Shown in pieces: positions 38,444 to 49,814 of a DNA stretch of 64,000 nt. The number at the start of each line of letters is the position of its first letter. Position 1 is the first letter of the stretch. The DNA is from Agelas oroides (taxonomy: Eukaryota > Porifera > Demospongiae > Agelasida > Agelasidae): positions 9,357,446-9,421,445 of the forward strand of contig OX422191.1 of assembly GCA_949130485.1 (NCBI GenBank), written 5' to 3'. Both the position numbers and the translations under genes were made by a program. Below the pieces are notes generated by a model. It did not search any database, was not told where the DNA came from, and worked only from the letters and a program-made list of their open reading frames with translations.

Positions 38444-41400
38444 ATGCAAGGTAAAGGCACAACCGCAATTGTGAAGTCAGACCTCGCATAATTGCTGCAG
38501 ACTATTACAGGGTAGCTAGAAGTATTAAGACTAGTCGTGTAGTATGCTGCCCTGTTCTTCGTGTGTGTATACCTATGTCTATGATAACATGGTGTTCCCT
38601 TTTCTTCAATACATTGTACTCGATCCTATTAGCATATCATGCTTGTACCTCATGATCTGACTATAGTTAAGTAGCATTGATCGAACTTCAACCAACGCTA
38701 AATATCAGCCAAACAGCAACATGGTGTGCTAAACTTTAATGGAAGCCAATATATATAAACAGGGACAGCGCTGGTCAGTAGACCTGTATACCAATCTTAA
38801 ATGAGCAATGTTTGGTTGGGGTAGAAGAGGTTGACCACTTTTTAAAAGTGTTTCTTGGTTGTGACTAACTAAGCAGATGGTAATGACTTCTACAGTTAGC
38901 TTAGGTGCTCACTTTGCGAACTACATGCATATCTCTCCCAGAATCCAGCAGCAACTGGCCTTTCCATATGATGGTAGGATGGGCAGGGAGAATGATTGGA
39001 ATGAATCAACCATCTGTGGGGGATACTAGCCCGTCAGGAGTTCCTGCACCCACTGCTCCCCAGTACAACCTGGACACACCCACCACACCAGGCAGAGGAA
39101 ACAGTAAGTGAACTGTTACCTTTCCCCCTGAACTGTGAACTGTTACCTTTCCCCCTGAACTGTGAACTGTTACCTTGCACATCGTTCTCCCAGAATTCAG
39201 CAGCAACCAGCCATTTCATATGACAGGAAGAGGAGGAAGCCGGATAGGGGGAGTGAATCAACCATTTGTGATGGGTACTAGCCAGTCGGGAGTTCCCACA
39301 CCCTCTGCTCCCCAGTACAACCTGGACACACCCACCACCGTGCCAGGCAGAGGAAACAGTAAGTGAGCTGACACACACAAGAAGACATGTACCTGTAGTG
39401 TGTCACCATCTTTCCCTCTCAGCGTATCATTTTATTGTGATCAAGGCCAAATGCTATAGTATATGTAATAGTAGATTACACTCCACTACTCAAGACTCAA
39501 GAAAAAATTTAGCCATACCACTCACTCTCTCACCATATACAGGTCAAAGTAGAAAGCGAGCCAGGCCACAAGATGATGCCAACGATGCTAAAAAGCAAAA
39601 GAAGCAAACAAAAAAGCGACCATACTGTGGAAAGTGTATCGGGTGTCTAGAGAAAGAGGATTGTGGAATCTGTGCAAACTGCAAGTAAGAATGACACTGC
39701 AGTAGGTAGCCTCGTTCCCAGGCCCCGCCCAGCTTTCCGTCACTTATAGTACGATAAAGTGGGAGAGGGCCTGGTATCTTTTCTCACATGAGTGACGTCA
39801 GGATAGAAGGATGGTAGAAAGGGTTTAATTGAACGTGGGCGAGAGTGACTGCAGCATGGTAACGTGTCCATGCATATATGCCTATAGCGAACTGTAAGCG
39901 ACGGAAAGCTGGGCGGAGCCTGGGAACGAGGCTAGCAGTAGGCTCGTTCCCAGGCCCTTCTGTCAATGCAGTAAGCAGAATGCTCCAATGCTCAGCAGAG
40001 CCTGGAAACAAGGCTAATGCTGCAGTAAACTATCACTCAAACCAGGTTTTGATGATGAAATGTAGCGAACAAGAGGTGCCAAGCTTCATGCATATACATG
40101 CTGAAGTTAAACAAATTGGAATTATTAATCAGTCTTTAAATTTTAATTTTATCCACCAGTAGGGTATAGCAACTTCAGCGCACAATATCAATTAGGAGGT
40201 CTGTGGACATACTTCCCATTTGGAGCCTGATTTAACCACTAAGTCATTGTTTAGTGCCTGTAGCTGAGCTAGTACAGTGGCATTCACTATATTGTGCTAT
40301 CATTCACTACTCCAACATGCAGACAGACACCTTGTATATGTGTGCATACACAAGTGGGATAGAGCAATTGATCTGTCTATCCAGTAACCACTCAAACTTT
40401 CATATGGAGCAAAGCACCTTTTATTGCACATGAAAGAACCAGATAATACAGTCATTCATGATTTAACTCTACTATGGTCTTAACTTTGAAGGGATAAACC
40501 AAAGTCCGGAGGACCTGGCACGAAACATGCACGATGCATGTAAGTGTGATTATAATCATTAGCTAAACTGTACTACAATGTGGTTACTACAGTTGCAATA
40601 TGCTTGGAGTAACTAAGGCCTCACAATCAACAGTTTATAGTATGCATACCCCTGAGCCCTGATTAACCCTTTTTCTTCAATTTATCCTTCCATGATATTT
40701 TTCATGTTTTCGAAGTTTATTGTTTCGAATTTATAAATTTCCATGCATGATTTTTGGTGCAGACAAGAGGTAGGAAAGAGAGGTAACTATAAAGTGAGGC
40801 AAATTTTCATGAATATATTAAACAGAGTTCAACCTTATGGAATTTGAATACCAGCTAGCATGTACCATTTTTAAAAGGGATCTATAATTATATGGTTGGT
40901 GTCAACATCTGTTTTAGCACAGAAATTTTATCTAAATGTATAGAAAACGACAATGCCAGAAACTGAAGTATGGACCTAAAGAGCTAACCAGTAAGAATGG
41001 TAAGTGTGTATTGATCTCGCTTCCAGGCACTCTTGGGAACGAGAATTAGTTTGTATACCTTTAGGCCATAGTAACAAAAATGATAGCTTCTGGTCATTGC
41101 CCGCATCTAAAAAAGAGCCCCTCGCTTCCAGGTTTTTTAATAAAGCAGCCAGAAAATTAGTGAAGATACTGGCGTTAGTGAACATTGACATTGGTTTCTA
41201 CCTTATTAAATAATACCACCCGCTTGCATGGATTTTAAAAATCTGACCAGAAACTATGCATTTTGTTACTATAGCTTTTTGTGCATAAAATTAATGTTTG
41301 TTACAATAGTTGGAAAGTGTGTGGCAGCTACCAAGTCTGGAGCTGCTGGAAGAAGCCAAGCTACTGGGAATCCTAGGGGAGCTAGGAATTTGTCGTCATC

Positions 41401-43502
41401 AAAAACAAATGAAAATGGAGGAGGGAAGACAGCTAATCTTGTGAAGGCCGGAAACTTTTGTGACAGTAAAGATTCCTCCACCAATGGTTGGAGTTTTTCT
41501 GATGTTTTAGAGGATGATGAGCAAAAAGATCAAAGTGCAGGTAAGACGAAGCTTTTCTGTGTGCACATGTACGTACACCATCATTAATATTTCAACTCCA
41601 GGTGATCAACAACAACAGCAGCAGCAACAACAAAAACAACAACAATTGCAAATAGGCGACCTTACAGTACAACTGAACCAAAACCTTGGATATGGTTCAT
41701 TTGGTACTGTGTACAAGGCAAGCTACCAAGGTACACCAGTGGCAGCTAAGTACCTCTACCACCCAGTACGTAACTATAAGAGTTTCAAGCACGAGCTAGA
41801 AACCCTTCAAGGGTTCATCCATCCCAATCTGGTTGCCTATCGAGCAGCAGCCATGGGTCCTGTTCCACGAACCAGTCACCCAATTCTAGTCATGGAGCTA
41901 ATGGAGAAAAGCCTGACACAGTTTCTTGAGGAAGCAGAGAATGACATCCCGGTCCACTTGCAAGTCAATCTTTGCCTAGATATCACCTTTGCACTAGTTT
42001 ACCTTCACTCACATCAGATAGTGCATGGTAAATTGAGCAGTAACAATGTTCTACTCGTTGGCACAACAGCAAAGGTGGCTGATTTCGGAATGTCCAAGCT
42101 ACTCGATTCCCAATCTTCTGTTATGCAGCCTGCTTCGTATCTACCACCAGAGGCAAGAGTAACTCCTTCACAGAAGTCTGATGTCTTCAGCTTTGGGGTG
42201 CTGGTAGTTCAAATAGTAAGTAGGGAAGCCCTCACATCCCTGAATCCTCGACAACAGATTGCCCCTCTCTCTACGGTAGACAGAAGGCAGCAACATATTC
42301 AGAAAATTGCCTCTGCACACCCCTTACGAGATATCGCAATTCTGTGTCTCAGAGAGTCTGCAATGGAGCGCCCAACAGTAAAGAAAGTTGTAACTAAACT
42401 CAGCACAGTTAAGTATCATCCACAGTATGTGGCTAGCTTGAAGCAGGAAAGAGAAAAGGTACAACGGGAGATTGCGCAGCTGAAAGGAAAGCTGAAATCA
42501 AAGGAGGAATTTGCCCCGAAAGATAACCAGGAAGATCAGAAACAAATGGAAATAGCTAAACGGGAGGTTGCACAGCTGAAAGAAAAGCTGAAATCAAAGG
42601 AGGAACTTGCCCTGAAAGAGAAGCAGGGAAGTCAGAAGCAAATGGAAATAGCTAAACGGGAGGTTGCACAGCTGAAAGAAAAGCTGAAATCAAAGGAGGA
42701 ACTTGCCCTGAAAGAGAAGCAGGGAAGTCGGAAGCAAATGGAAATAGCTAAACGGGAGGTTGCTCAGCTAAAAGAAAAGCTGAAATCAAAGGAGGAACTT
42801 GCGCTGAAAGATACCCAGGAGAGTGGAAAACAAATGCGGCTAGCTCGACGGGAGATTGTGCAGCTACAAGCAGAGTTGAAATCAAAAGTGGAGTTTACCC
42901 AAAAGCAGAAACAGGAGAATGAGAAACAGAAGGAAGTACTACTGCAGCAAGTGAAAGAGAGAGATCAGGAAATTGCATCTATTCGACTCACTTTTGGATT
43001 ACAGCGTCAAACATTGCTGGCTTTGAAAAAAGAGGTAGAAGTCAAATCAATACAAGTACAAGACAGGAACAAACAAATCCTGAAACAGAGCCAGGAAAGT
43101 CAGAAGCAGATGGGATTAGCTCAACGGGAGATTGCGCAGCTGAAAGGAAAGCTGAAATCAAAAGAGGAACTTGCCCTGAAACAGAAACAGGAGAGTGAGA
43201 AACAGATGGAAAAATTACAGCAGCAACTGAGAGAAAAAGACCTGAGAATCACAACTGTTCAAACTGCTTATGGGACACAACATCAAGCACTACTGGTTAT
43301 GACAAGCAAGCTACAAAATGAGTCAGAAGGAGCACAGGCTTTGAGAAAGGAGCTAGAAGAAAAACTACAGGACAGAGACAAACAAATCCAAGCGTGTGAG
43401 ATGGAAGTCAAAAAAATTTTACAACAAAGTCAGAAAAAAGATATAAAGATTTCAGAGTTGGAGGCATGGAAGAAGAACACCAAGACAAAATCTCATCTCT
43501 AG
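38444..43502 (+). CDS. CPK3: CXXC zinc finger-pseudokinase-long coiled coil protein with duplicated N-terminal motif
   Basis: Exons 38444-38450 (ATGCAAG), 38942-39103, 39194-39358, 39543-39684, 40492-40539, 40944-40999, 41310-41540, 41602-43502: 904 codons (903 aa). Two consecutive exons encode variants of an unassigned 54-residue motif (PFHM, NQPxV, TSxSGVP, PQYNLDTPTT). CXXC finger at about 140-179 ([19 protein letters not shown]), with KSGG instead of KFGG. The polyQ is short. The pseudokinase has GYGSFG, VAAK, HGKLSSNN in place of HRD, DFG and PPEA. The coiled coil contains three tandem 32-residue units (42546-42833, AKREVAQLKEKLKSKEELAL). Compared with its paralogues the last codons are frame-shifted (ending KTKSHL), replacing the usual SLASAAEQ end. 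AATAAA at 43741-43746. Confidence 0.8.
42546..42833 (+). repeat. 96-bp coding tandem repeat, three copies
   Basis: Each unit encodes 32 coiled-coil residues starting MEIAKREVAQLKEKL. The first two units are almost identical, indicating recent expansion in CPK3. Confidence 0.9.
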
Positions 43503-44703
43503 CCTCCGCAGCAGAGCAATAAGTTACAAGCACTTGACCAACTACTCCAGGACTCAGTATAGTCTACACTTTATCTAGTATGCACTGTAGTATTCTAGGT
43601 CCTTGTTTGATTTTTTTATGTGAGATAAATAATTACTAGGTGCTCAGTACTCACAGGATGTGTAGGCTCTGTGTGATTGCCACAAAATTTTGCCCCATAA
43701 AAAATATATATATGATTATTGCATACTATACGCTGTGCATAATAAACATTGTGAGACTACTTGCCAATTCCAGGTCTATGTTGAACAATTACTCCACTCA
43801 ATTACATATTAGTTTGCTGTTTACTGGCTGTAAAAACAAATGGGTTGTTGCATGTGAAGTGGTTACCTGACTTAATTGCAGATAAGCTGAAGAGATAGTG
43901 TGGTTGAGGGGTGTATTTTGGTATCAACTAATCGCATAAGAAAACCAGGGAGAAACCCGTTTCAGGTTGATGCATACCTGCAGATCTTAATCACTGAATA
44001 TCTGGTGTGTGAGGGAGTTACCTGATACGCCAATTGTTCCATAATACTAGAAGCATTTAAAATGAGTAAGTTCCCAGAGATGTTCAGATTGTCAGTGTAT
44101 CACGATCGTTGTGTCTGATCTGCCTCTGTTGCTTTAGTCTTGACTCTCTCGCATCTTCAGTTGTCTGCAACCAGGGTAGCTAACCACTGTGCAGTTAAAA
44201 CAAGTTTTTTTTTGCAGTTTATAATAACCTTAGCCTAGTGCATGCACACTTATTTTGATGTAGTAAGAGTACATGGAATACAAGTTACTGCATACTTTAT
44301 ACAATGCACTATTGAGGTATGTACCATTGAGGTACCAAACATTAACAAATTTCAGTCATGGGCGGTTTCTTGTAGGGAAATACGAAGAATCTGTTGTAGT
44401 GAAATGTGGCACATTTCCCACTCTTCTGGGGCACTCATAAGTTCAGTGATTTCTCCTCTTACACAACTAGGGAATGAAACTAATGCTGTGTATATGTTAA
44501 GTTACCAGCTGTGTATTCGTGTAAGTTTGAATTTGACTCGTAATACATATATATCCCTTTTGAGCAATTGCTTGTTGTATGATGTTGCCTTGTATGTCTC
44601 AGACTCATTCATGTTCACAGGTGAGTCTCACAGGTTTTCAACCGGTTGTGGGTCGCTCTCTCATGTCCAGACATGCCAGAGCACGTTGACTCAATGAAGC
44701 AAG

Positions 44704-44985
44704 GGGTAGTCACTTATATGTCCCGTGCAGAAGCGTTTGCGACCGGGATCAAAATAGAATCAAGTGATCAAAGCCCAATTGGGGGGCTGATCAAGGGATC
44801 AAGGTGATCTCCGAACTGCTGAAAATCAACAATCAAGAACGCGCGGCTGCAATTTGACCTTTGACCCTTGGAAATTAAGCGATCAGAAGGGAACGATCAA
44901 GCAATCGAGCACACTTTTGCCAATCAAAAACCTGATCGCGGTCGCAAACGCTTCTACAGGCGACATATAAGTGACTACCCCTTGA
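44704..44985. repeat. Foldback MITE (GGTAGTCACTTATATG family)
   Basis: GGGTAGTCACTTATATGTCC and GGCGACATATAAGTGACTAC ends with long inner arms (GAAGCGTTTGCGACCGGGAT / ATCGCGGTCGCAAACGCTTC). Confidence 0.93.
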
Positions 44986-45400
44986 TGAAGGTCAAACCAC
45001 ACCACACCTCAATCCTCGAAGATTTGATGAGGGTGTGGCTGGTAAATAGTTTGAACCCTGACCCCTGTATTGTACCCACTTGATAGCTCGAAAATCGTTT
45101 GTACAAGAACAGAAGCTGAGCGCCAAGCAGCAGCGCTCCCTTTTAAGCCACGCCTTTTTGCAGACAATACAAGGTAAAAAACAACTAGCTACGATTATGA
45201 CCAAGCCGGCCGGATCTCTCTCTGTCTGGCCTCGCACCGTTGATTCAATGCTACCCCAGAGTAACAAGAGAGAAGTATTAAGATCGGCTGTGTAGCTACT
45301 CTTTGCCACTACTTTTGTTACCCTGTTTTTAATGTGTTTGTCTATGAGAACAAAAATACTATAGCATGTAGCCCATGATCTGCACGATTTGTGCCCACAA

Positions 45401-45449
45401 GATCAACTCCCATGAGATCAACGTGATCTCGTGGGAGTTGATCTTGTAG
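45401..45449. repeat. Near-perfect hairpin
   Basis: CAAGATCAACTCCCATGAGA pairs with TCTCGTGGGAGTTGATCTTG with one mismatch and a very short loop. Confidence 0.9.
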
Positions 45450-45677
45450 GAGGATATACTGATCTGTACTGGTATTGATTGAACTTGACCAAACATCAAC
45501 AACTGAACATTATGCTAAAGCTATGATGGATGCCTGGGAGAGTAGTGGTTGATAGTCCTGTGCTGATCTTTATATATTTACTGTGCAATGTTTGCTTTGA
45601 TTGTAGTGTTTAGCGGTTAGCTCACTTTGGTTTTAAATGCACCTTTCTCCCAGAATTCAGCAGCAACCAGCCATTTC

Positions 45678-47739
45678 ATGACAGGAAGAGGAGGAAGGAT
45701 AGGGGGAGTGAATCAACCATTTGTGATGGGTACAAGCCAGTCAGGAGTTACCACACCCACTGCTCCCCAGTACAACCTGGACACACCCACCACCGTGCCA
45801 GGCAGAGGAAACAGTAAGTGAACTGTCACACACCCCAGTAGTGTCTCACCATCCTTCCCCCTCAACATGCATACACGTATCATTTTGATGTGATCAAGGC
45901 CAAATGCTATACCATACGCAATAGTAGATTACATTCCACTGAAGTGCAAGATGACTCGAGAGGGATTTAGCTATACCACTCTCTCACTGTATACAGGTCA
46001 AGGTAGAAAGCGAGCCAGACCACAAGATGATGTTAATGATCCCAATGATCCTAAAAAGCCAAGGAGGAAAAGACGATCACGTTGTAAAAAGTGTATCGGT
46101 TGTCTAGAGAAGGAGGATTGTGGAATCTGTATAAACTGCAAGTAAGAGTAATGTTTGGTGTAACCTCAGTTGCTGTATGCAAAGACAAAGCAGTGGCTGG
46201 ACGGCCTGGGAGATTTTATCAGTCTGATAACAATATGCAAAGGACAAAAGCATCTGGGGGTGGAGGGGGGTCTATAGGATGTACTCCCCCAGAAAAATTT
46301 TTACAGCCTTATAAGTTCGTTATGATTATGGTCACTGGCAGGCAAGGAATTTGTTGTTTAATGGTTTGTCACTCCAATTTTCCTATGAAGCAAGGCACTT
46401 ATCATTTTGTATGTAACAGACTCAGGCTGGCATACGTAAACTACTTAACAATTGTCTCTGCTCTTAACAATTGTCTCTGCTCTTAACAATTGATTCTGCT
46501 CTTAACAATTGTCTCTGCTCTTAACAATTGTCTCTGCTCTTAACAATTGACTCTGCTCTCAACAATTGACTCTGCTCTTAACAATTGTCTCTGCTCTTAA
46601 CAATTGACTCTGCTCTTAACAATTGACTCTGCTCTTAACAATTGACTCTGCTCTTAACAATTGACTCTGCTCTTAACAATTGACTCTGCTCTTAACAATT
46701 GACTCTGCTCTCAACAATTGACTCTGCTCTTAACAATTGTCTCTGCTCTCAACAATTGATTCTGCTCTTAACAATTGACTCTGCTCTCAACAATTGACTC
46801 TGCTCTTAACAATTGACTCTGCTCTTAACAATTGACTCTGCTCTTAACAATTGACTCTGCTCTTAACAATTGACTCTGCTCTTAACAATTGACTCTGCTC
46901 TTAACAATTGACTCTGCTCTTAACAATTGACTCTGCTCTTAACAATTGACTCTGCTCTTAACAATTGACTCTGCTCTTAACAATTGACTCTGCTCTTAAC
47001 AATTGACTCTGCTCTTAACAATTGACTCTGCTCTTAACAATTGATTCTGCTCTCCATTCTGTTCTTGTGAAGGGATAAACCAAAGTTTGGAGGGCCTAAC
47101 AGAAGACATGCACCATGCGTGTAAGTATAATGTTTATGTTCTGGAAGATTTGGTTCACTATTCACTCTTGTCTGCATCATTGAGCAGGGGAGTCCATTTT
47201 AGATTCCAAACAGTAAAAACACTCTTTTACTTTGTACATGTGTACTGGATTACAACATTCAATTCACACAAACTTTCTTCTAAATGTATAGAAAACGACA
47301 ATGCCAGAAACTGAAGTATGGACCTAGAGAGGAAACCAGTAAAAATGGTAATTTGTACAATACATGTTATTATCATACGTCTAACTCACGCTAATGTTAG
47401 TTATACGTTTATTCATATATATGCTTGTTATGATAGTTGGAAGGCGTGTGTCAGCTACCAAATCTGGAATTGCTGGTGGAAGTGAAGCTACTGGGAATCT
47501 TGGTGGAGATCAGTCAGTAGCACAAATTGGAGGAGAGCAGACAGCTAACCTTGTGACCACCTGTGTGACTGGTGACAACGAAGATTCTTATTCCAGTGAA
47601 TGGAGTTCTACTGATGTTTCAGAGGATGAAGATCAAGATGCAGGTGAGTATTGATCTGAACAGTGTCATCAGAATTATGATTCTAATTGATGTTCCAACT
47701 AGATGTTACTGGTGGTCAGCAACATAAGCAGCAGCAGAG

Positions 47740-47781
<42 letters not shown>

Positions 47782-49198
47782 GCAACAACAACAACAACAA
47801 CAACTGCAAATAGGTGACCTTAGTGTACAACTGAACCACAGCCTAGGAGATGGTTCATTTGGTACTGTGTACAAGGCAAGCTACCAAGGTACACCAGCAG
47901 TAGCCAAGTATCTCTACCGCCAAGTGTGTGACTACGAGAGCTTCAAGCATACGCTGGAAACCCTTCAAGGTTTAACCCATCCCAATCTGGTTGCCTATCG
48001 AGCAGCAGCCATGTGTCCTGGTCCACAAAGCAGACGTCGTCCAATTCTAGTCATGGAGTTGATGGAGAGAAACCTGACGCAGTTTCTTGAAGAAGCAGAG
48101 CACGACATCCCTATCCACTTGCAAGTTAGTCTTTGTCTTGATATAACTTTCGCACTAGCATACCTTCACTCACAGCAGATAGTGCATGGTCACTTGACCA
48201 GTAACAATGTTCTCCTTGTTGGCACAACTGCAAAGGTGGCTGACTTTGGAATATCAAAGCTACTCGATACCCAGTCTTCTGTTACGCAGCCTGCTTTGTA
48301 CACACCACCAGAGGCAAGGCTGTCTCATCCAAAGTTTTCAGATAAGTTTGATGTCTTTAGCCTTGGTGTGCTCCTAGTTCAGATCATTACTAGGGAAGCA
48401 CCCGCCCCAATTCCTCAACAACAGCTTGCCCCTCTCTCTGAGATAGACAGGAGGCAGCAACACATCAAGAAGATCACCTCTACACACCCCTTACGAGATA
48501 TTGCACTTCAGTGTCTCAAAGATACTGCAATGGAGCGCCCCACAGCAAAAAAAGTTGTAACCAAACTCAGCGCTGTTAAGTATCATCCGCAGTATGAAGA
48601 TAGCTTGAAACAGGAAAGAGAAATGGCTCAACGGGAGATTGCACAGCTGAAAGAAAAGCTAAAATCCGAGGACATGAAACAGAAACAGGAGAGTGAGGAA
48701 TTACACCAACAACTGAAAGATAAAGACAAGAAAATTGCAGATGCTGAAATACAACATCAAGCACTAAAGCTGGTTCTAGAGAATGAGTCAGAGAGAGTCC
48801 GGGATTTGAAAAAGGAGCTAGAAGAAACAGACACAAAGCGGGAGACAATCATTGCACAGCTGAAGGAAAAGATAACAGCAAAGGAGGACTATAACCTCGT
48901 ACAGAAACATGAGAGTCAGGAACAGATGAAAAAACTACAGCAGCAACTGAAAGAAAAAGAGCAGGAAATCACATCTGTTCAAATTTTGTATGGGAAACAA
49001 CATCAAGCACTACAGGCTTTGAAAAAAGAACTCGTTGAAAAAGTTCAGGACAAAGACAAACAAATCCAAGCATGTGAGACGGAAGTCAAGAAACTTTTAC
49101 AGCAAAGTCAGAAAAAAAATGAAAAGATTTCAGAGTTGGAGGCGTGGAAGAAGACCATTAAGGACAAAATCACATCTCTAGCCTCTGCAGCAGAGTAA
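45678..49198 (+). CDS. CPK4: CXXC zinc finger-polyQ-pseudokinase-coiled coil protein with relocated start
   Basis: Exons 45678-45813, 45997-46141, 47073-47120, 47292-47347, 47437-47643, 47703-49198: 696 codons (695 aa) from ATG 45678. The ancestral start exon is mutated (ATA at 45167-45169), and two bases are missing from the N-terminal motif exon (CATATGACA became CATGACA), creating the in-frame ATG used here. CXXC finger at about 75-114 ([23 protein letters not shown] kept). The acidic linker is followed by about 25-30 Gln. The pseudokinase has GDGSFG, AVAK, HGHLTSNN, DFG and PPEA. The coil tail has VRDLKKELEETDT and KQHQALQALKKEL. The N-terminal half is nearly identical to CPK5, marking a recent duplication. 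Intron 2 carries the 19-bp minisatellite. Confidence 0.78.
46443..47052. repeat. 19-bp minisatellite, about 32 units
   Basis: Tandem CTTAACAATTGACTCTGCT units with few variants (GTCTCTG, GATTCTG), ending 20 bases before the acceptor of the second CXXC exon of CPK4. The equivalent intron of CPK5 has only about four units (52416-52492). Confidence 0.97.
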
Positions 49199-49814
49199 TA
49201 AGTTGAAGATACTGACCAACGTCTCTAGAAATTATTTAGCTACTAGTCTATTAGTATACTAGGCATTTTGATTTTAATTTTTGATCCTTGGGGACATGGA
49301 CGAATCCTTTTTTAGTATGATATTCAGTCTGGCTCTTGTCCTGAGCTGGGGGGTCCATGACTCTGTTCTATCCAAGTCAGATTCTAAAACACAATCTTTG
49401 ACCATAGCTTCTTCAACTACATGTAAGATCGGGACAGCAAACTGTTAAATTGGACTCACTCCAGAATTTTACACATGTGACTTGACATGTATGGCCACTC
49501 AAAGTGTGTGCATGCAGTTTTGTAGCTATGCACATTACACTTACAATTACTGCATTAGTCTAAAAGTACAAGGCTCAGTCAGCACTTTCGCGATTCAGAA
49601 TAATCACCAGACCCTTTCCTAAGCCTGGGCACGAGACTATAGTGCAGACTCATAACGCATGCCCTGCGCCGCCACAATGTGTGGGTGCGGCGCTCCGGGG
49701 TGATCCACCCTTTCTCACTAATTTCACATACACATTAGATCTGCATCCTGAATTAGTGAAATTCAGCCGCAAGTTCCGGGAACTTTAGCTATTTAGCAGA
49801 AATTGAAAGAAACT
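49199..49814. promoter_or_regulatory. CPK4-CPK5 intergenic region and CPK5 promoter
   Basis: The promoter module of CPK1-4 is absent. TTCCGGGAA at 49774-49782, inside the near-palindrome AAGTTCCGGGAACTT, fits a STAT-type TTCNNNGAA site about 35 bases upstream of the start codon. No other gene seen. Confidence 0.4.

Larger units (their letters stand above)
43503..45677. other. CPK3-CPK4 intergenic region with MITE, hairpin and decayed promoter module
   Basis: A GGTAGTCACTTATATG-family MITE occupies about 44704-44985. The promoter module follows (GAGGGTGTGGCTGG, TGAGCGCCAAGCAG, AAGCCACGCC) and ends at ACAATACAAG|GTAAAA (45164-45173), where the start codon of the other copies reads ATA. A near-perfect hairpin is at 45401-45449. 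No other gene recognised. Confidence 0.6.

Noticed and set aside
44242-44697. 151-codon open frame between CPK3 and CPK4
   Set aside because: No recognisable domain and no matching splice sites; runs into a MITE.
46443-47052. CRISPR-like array
   Set aside because: Units are directly abutting 19-mers without spacers, in an intron of an animal gene.
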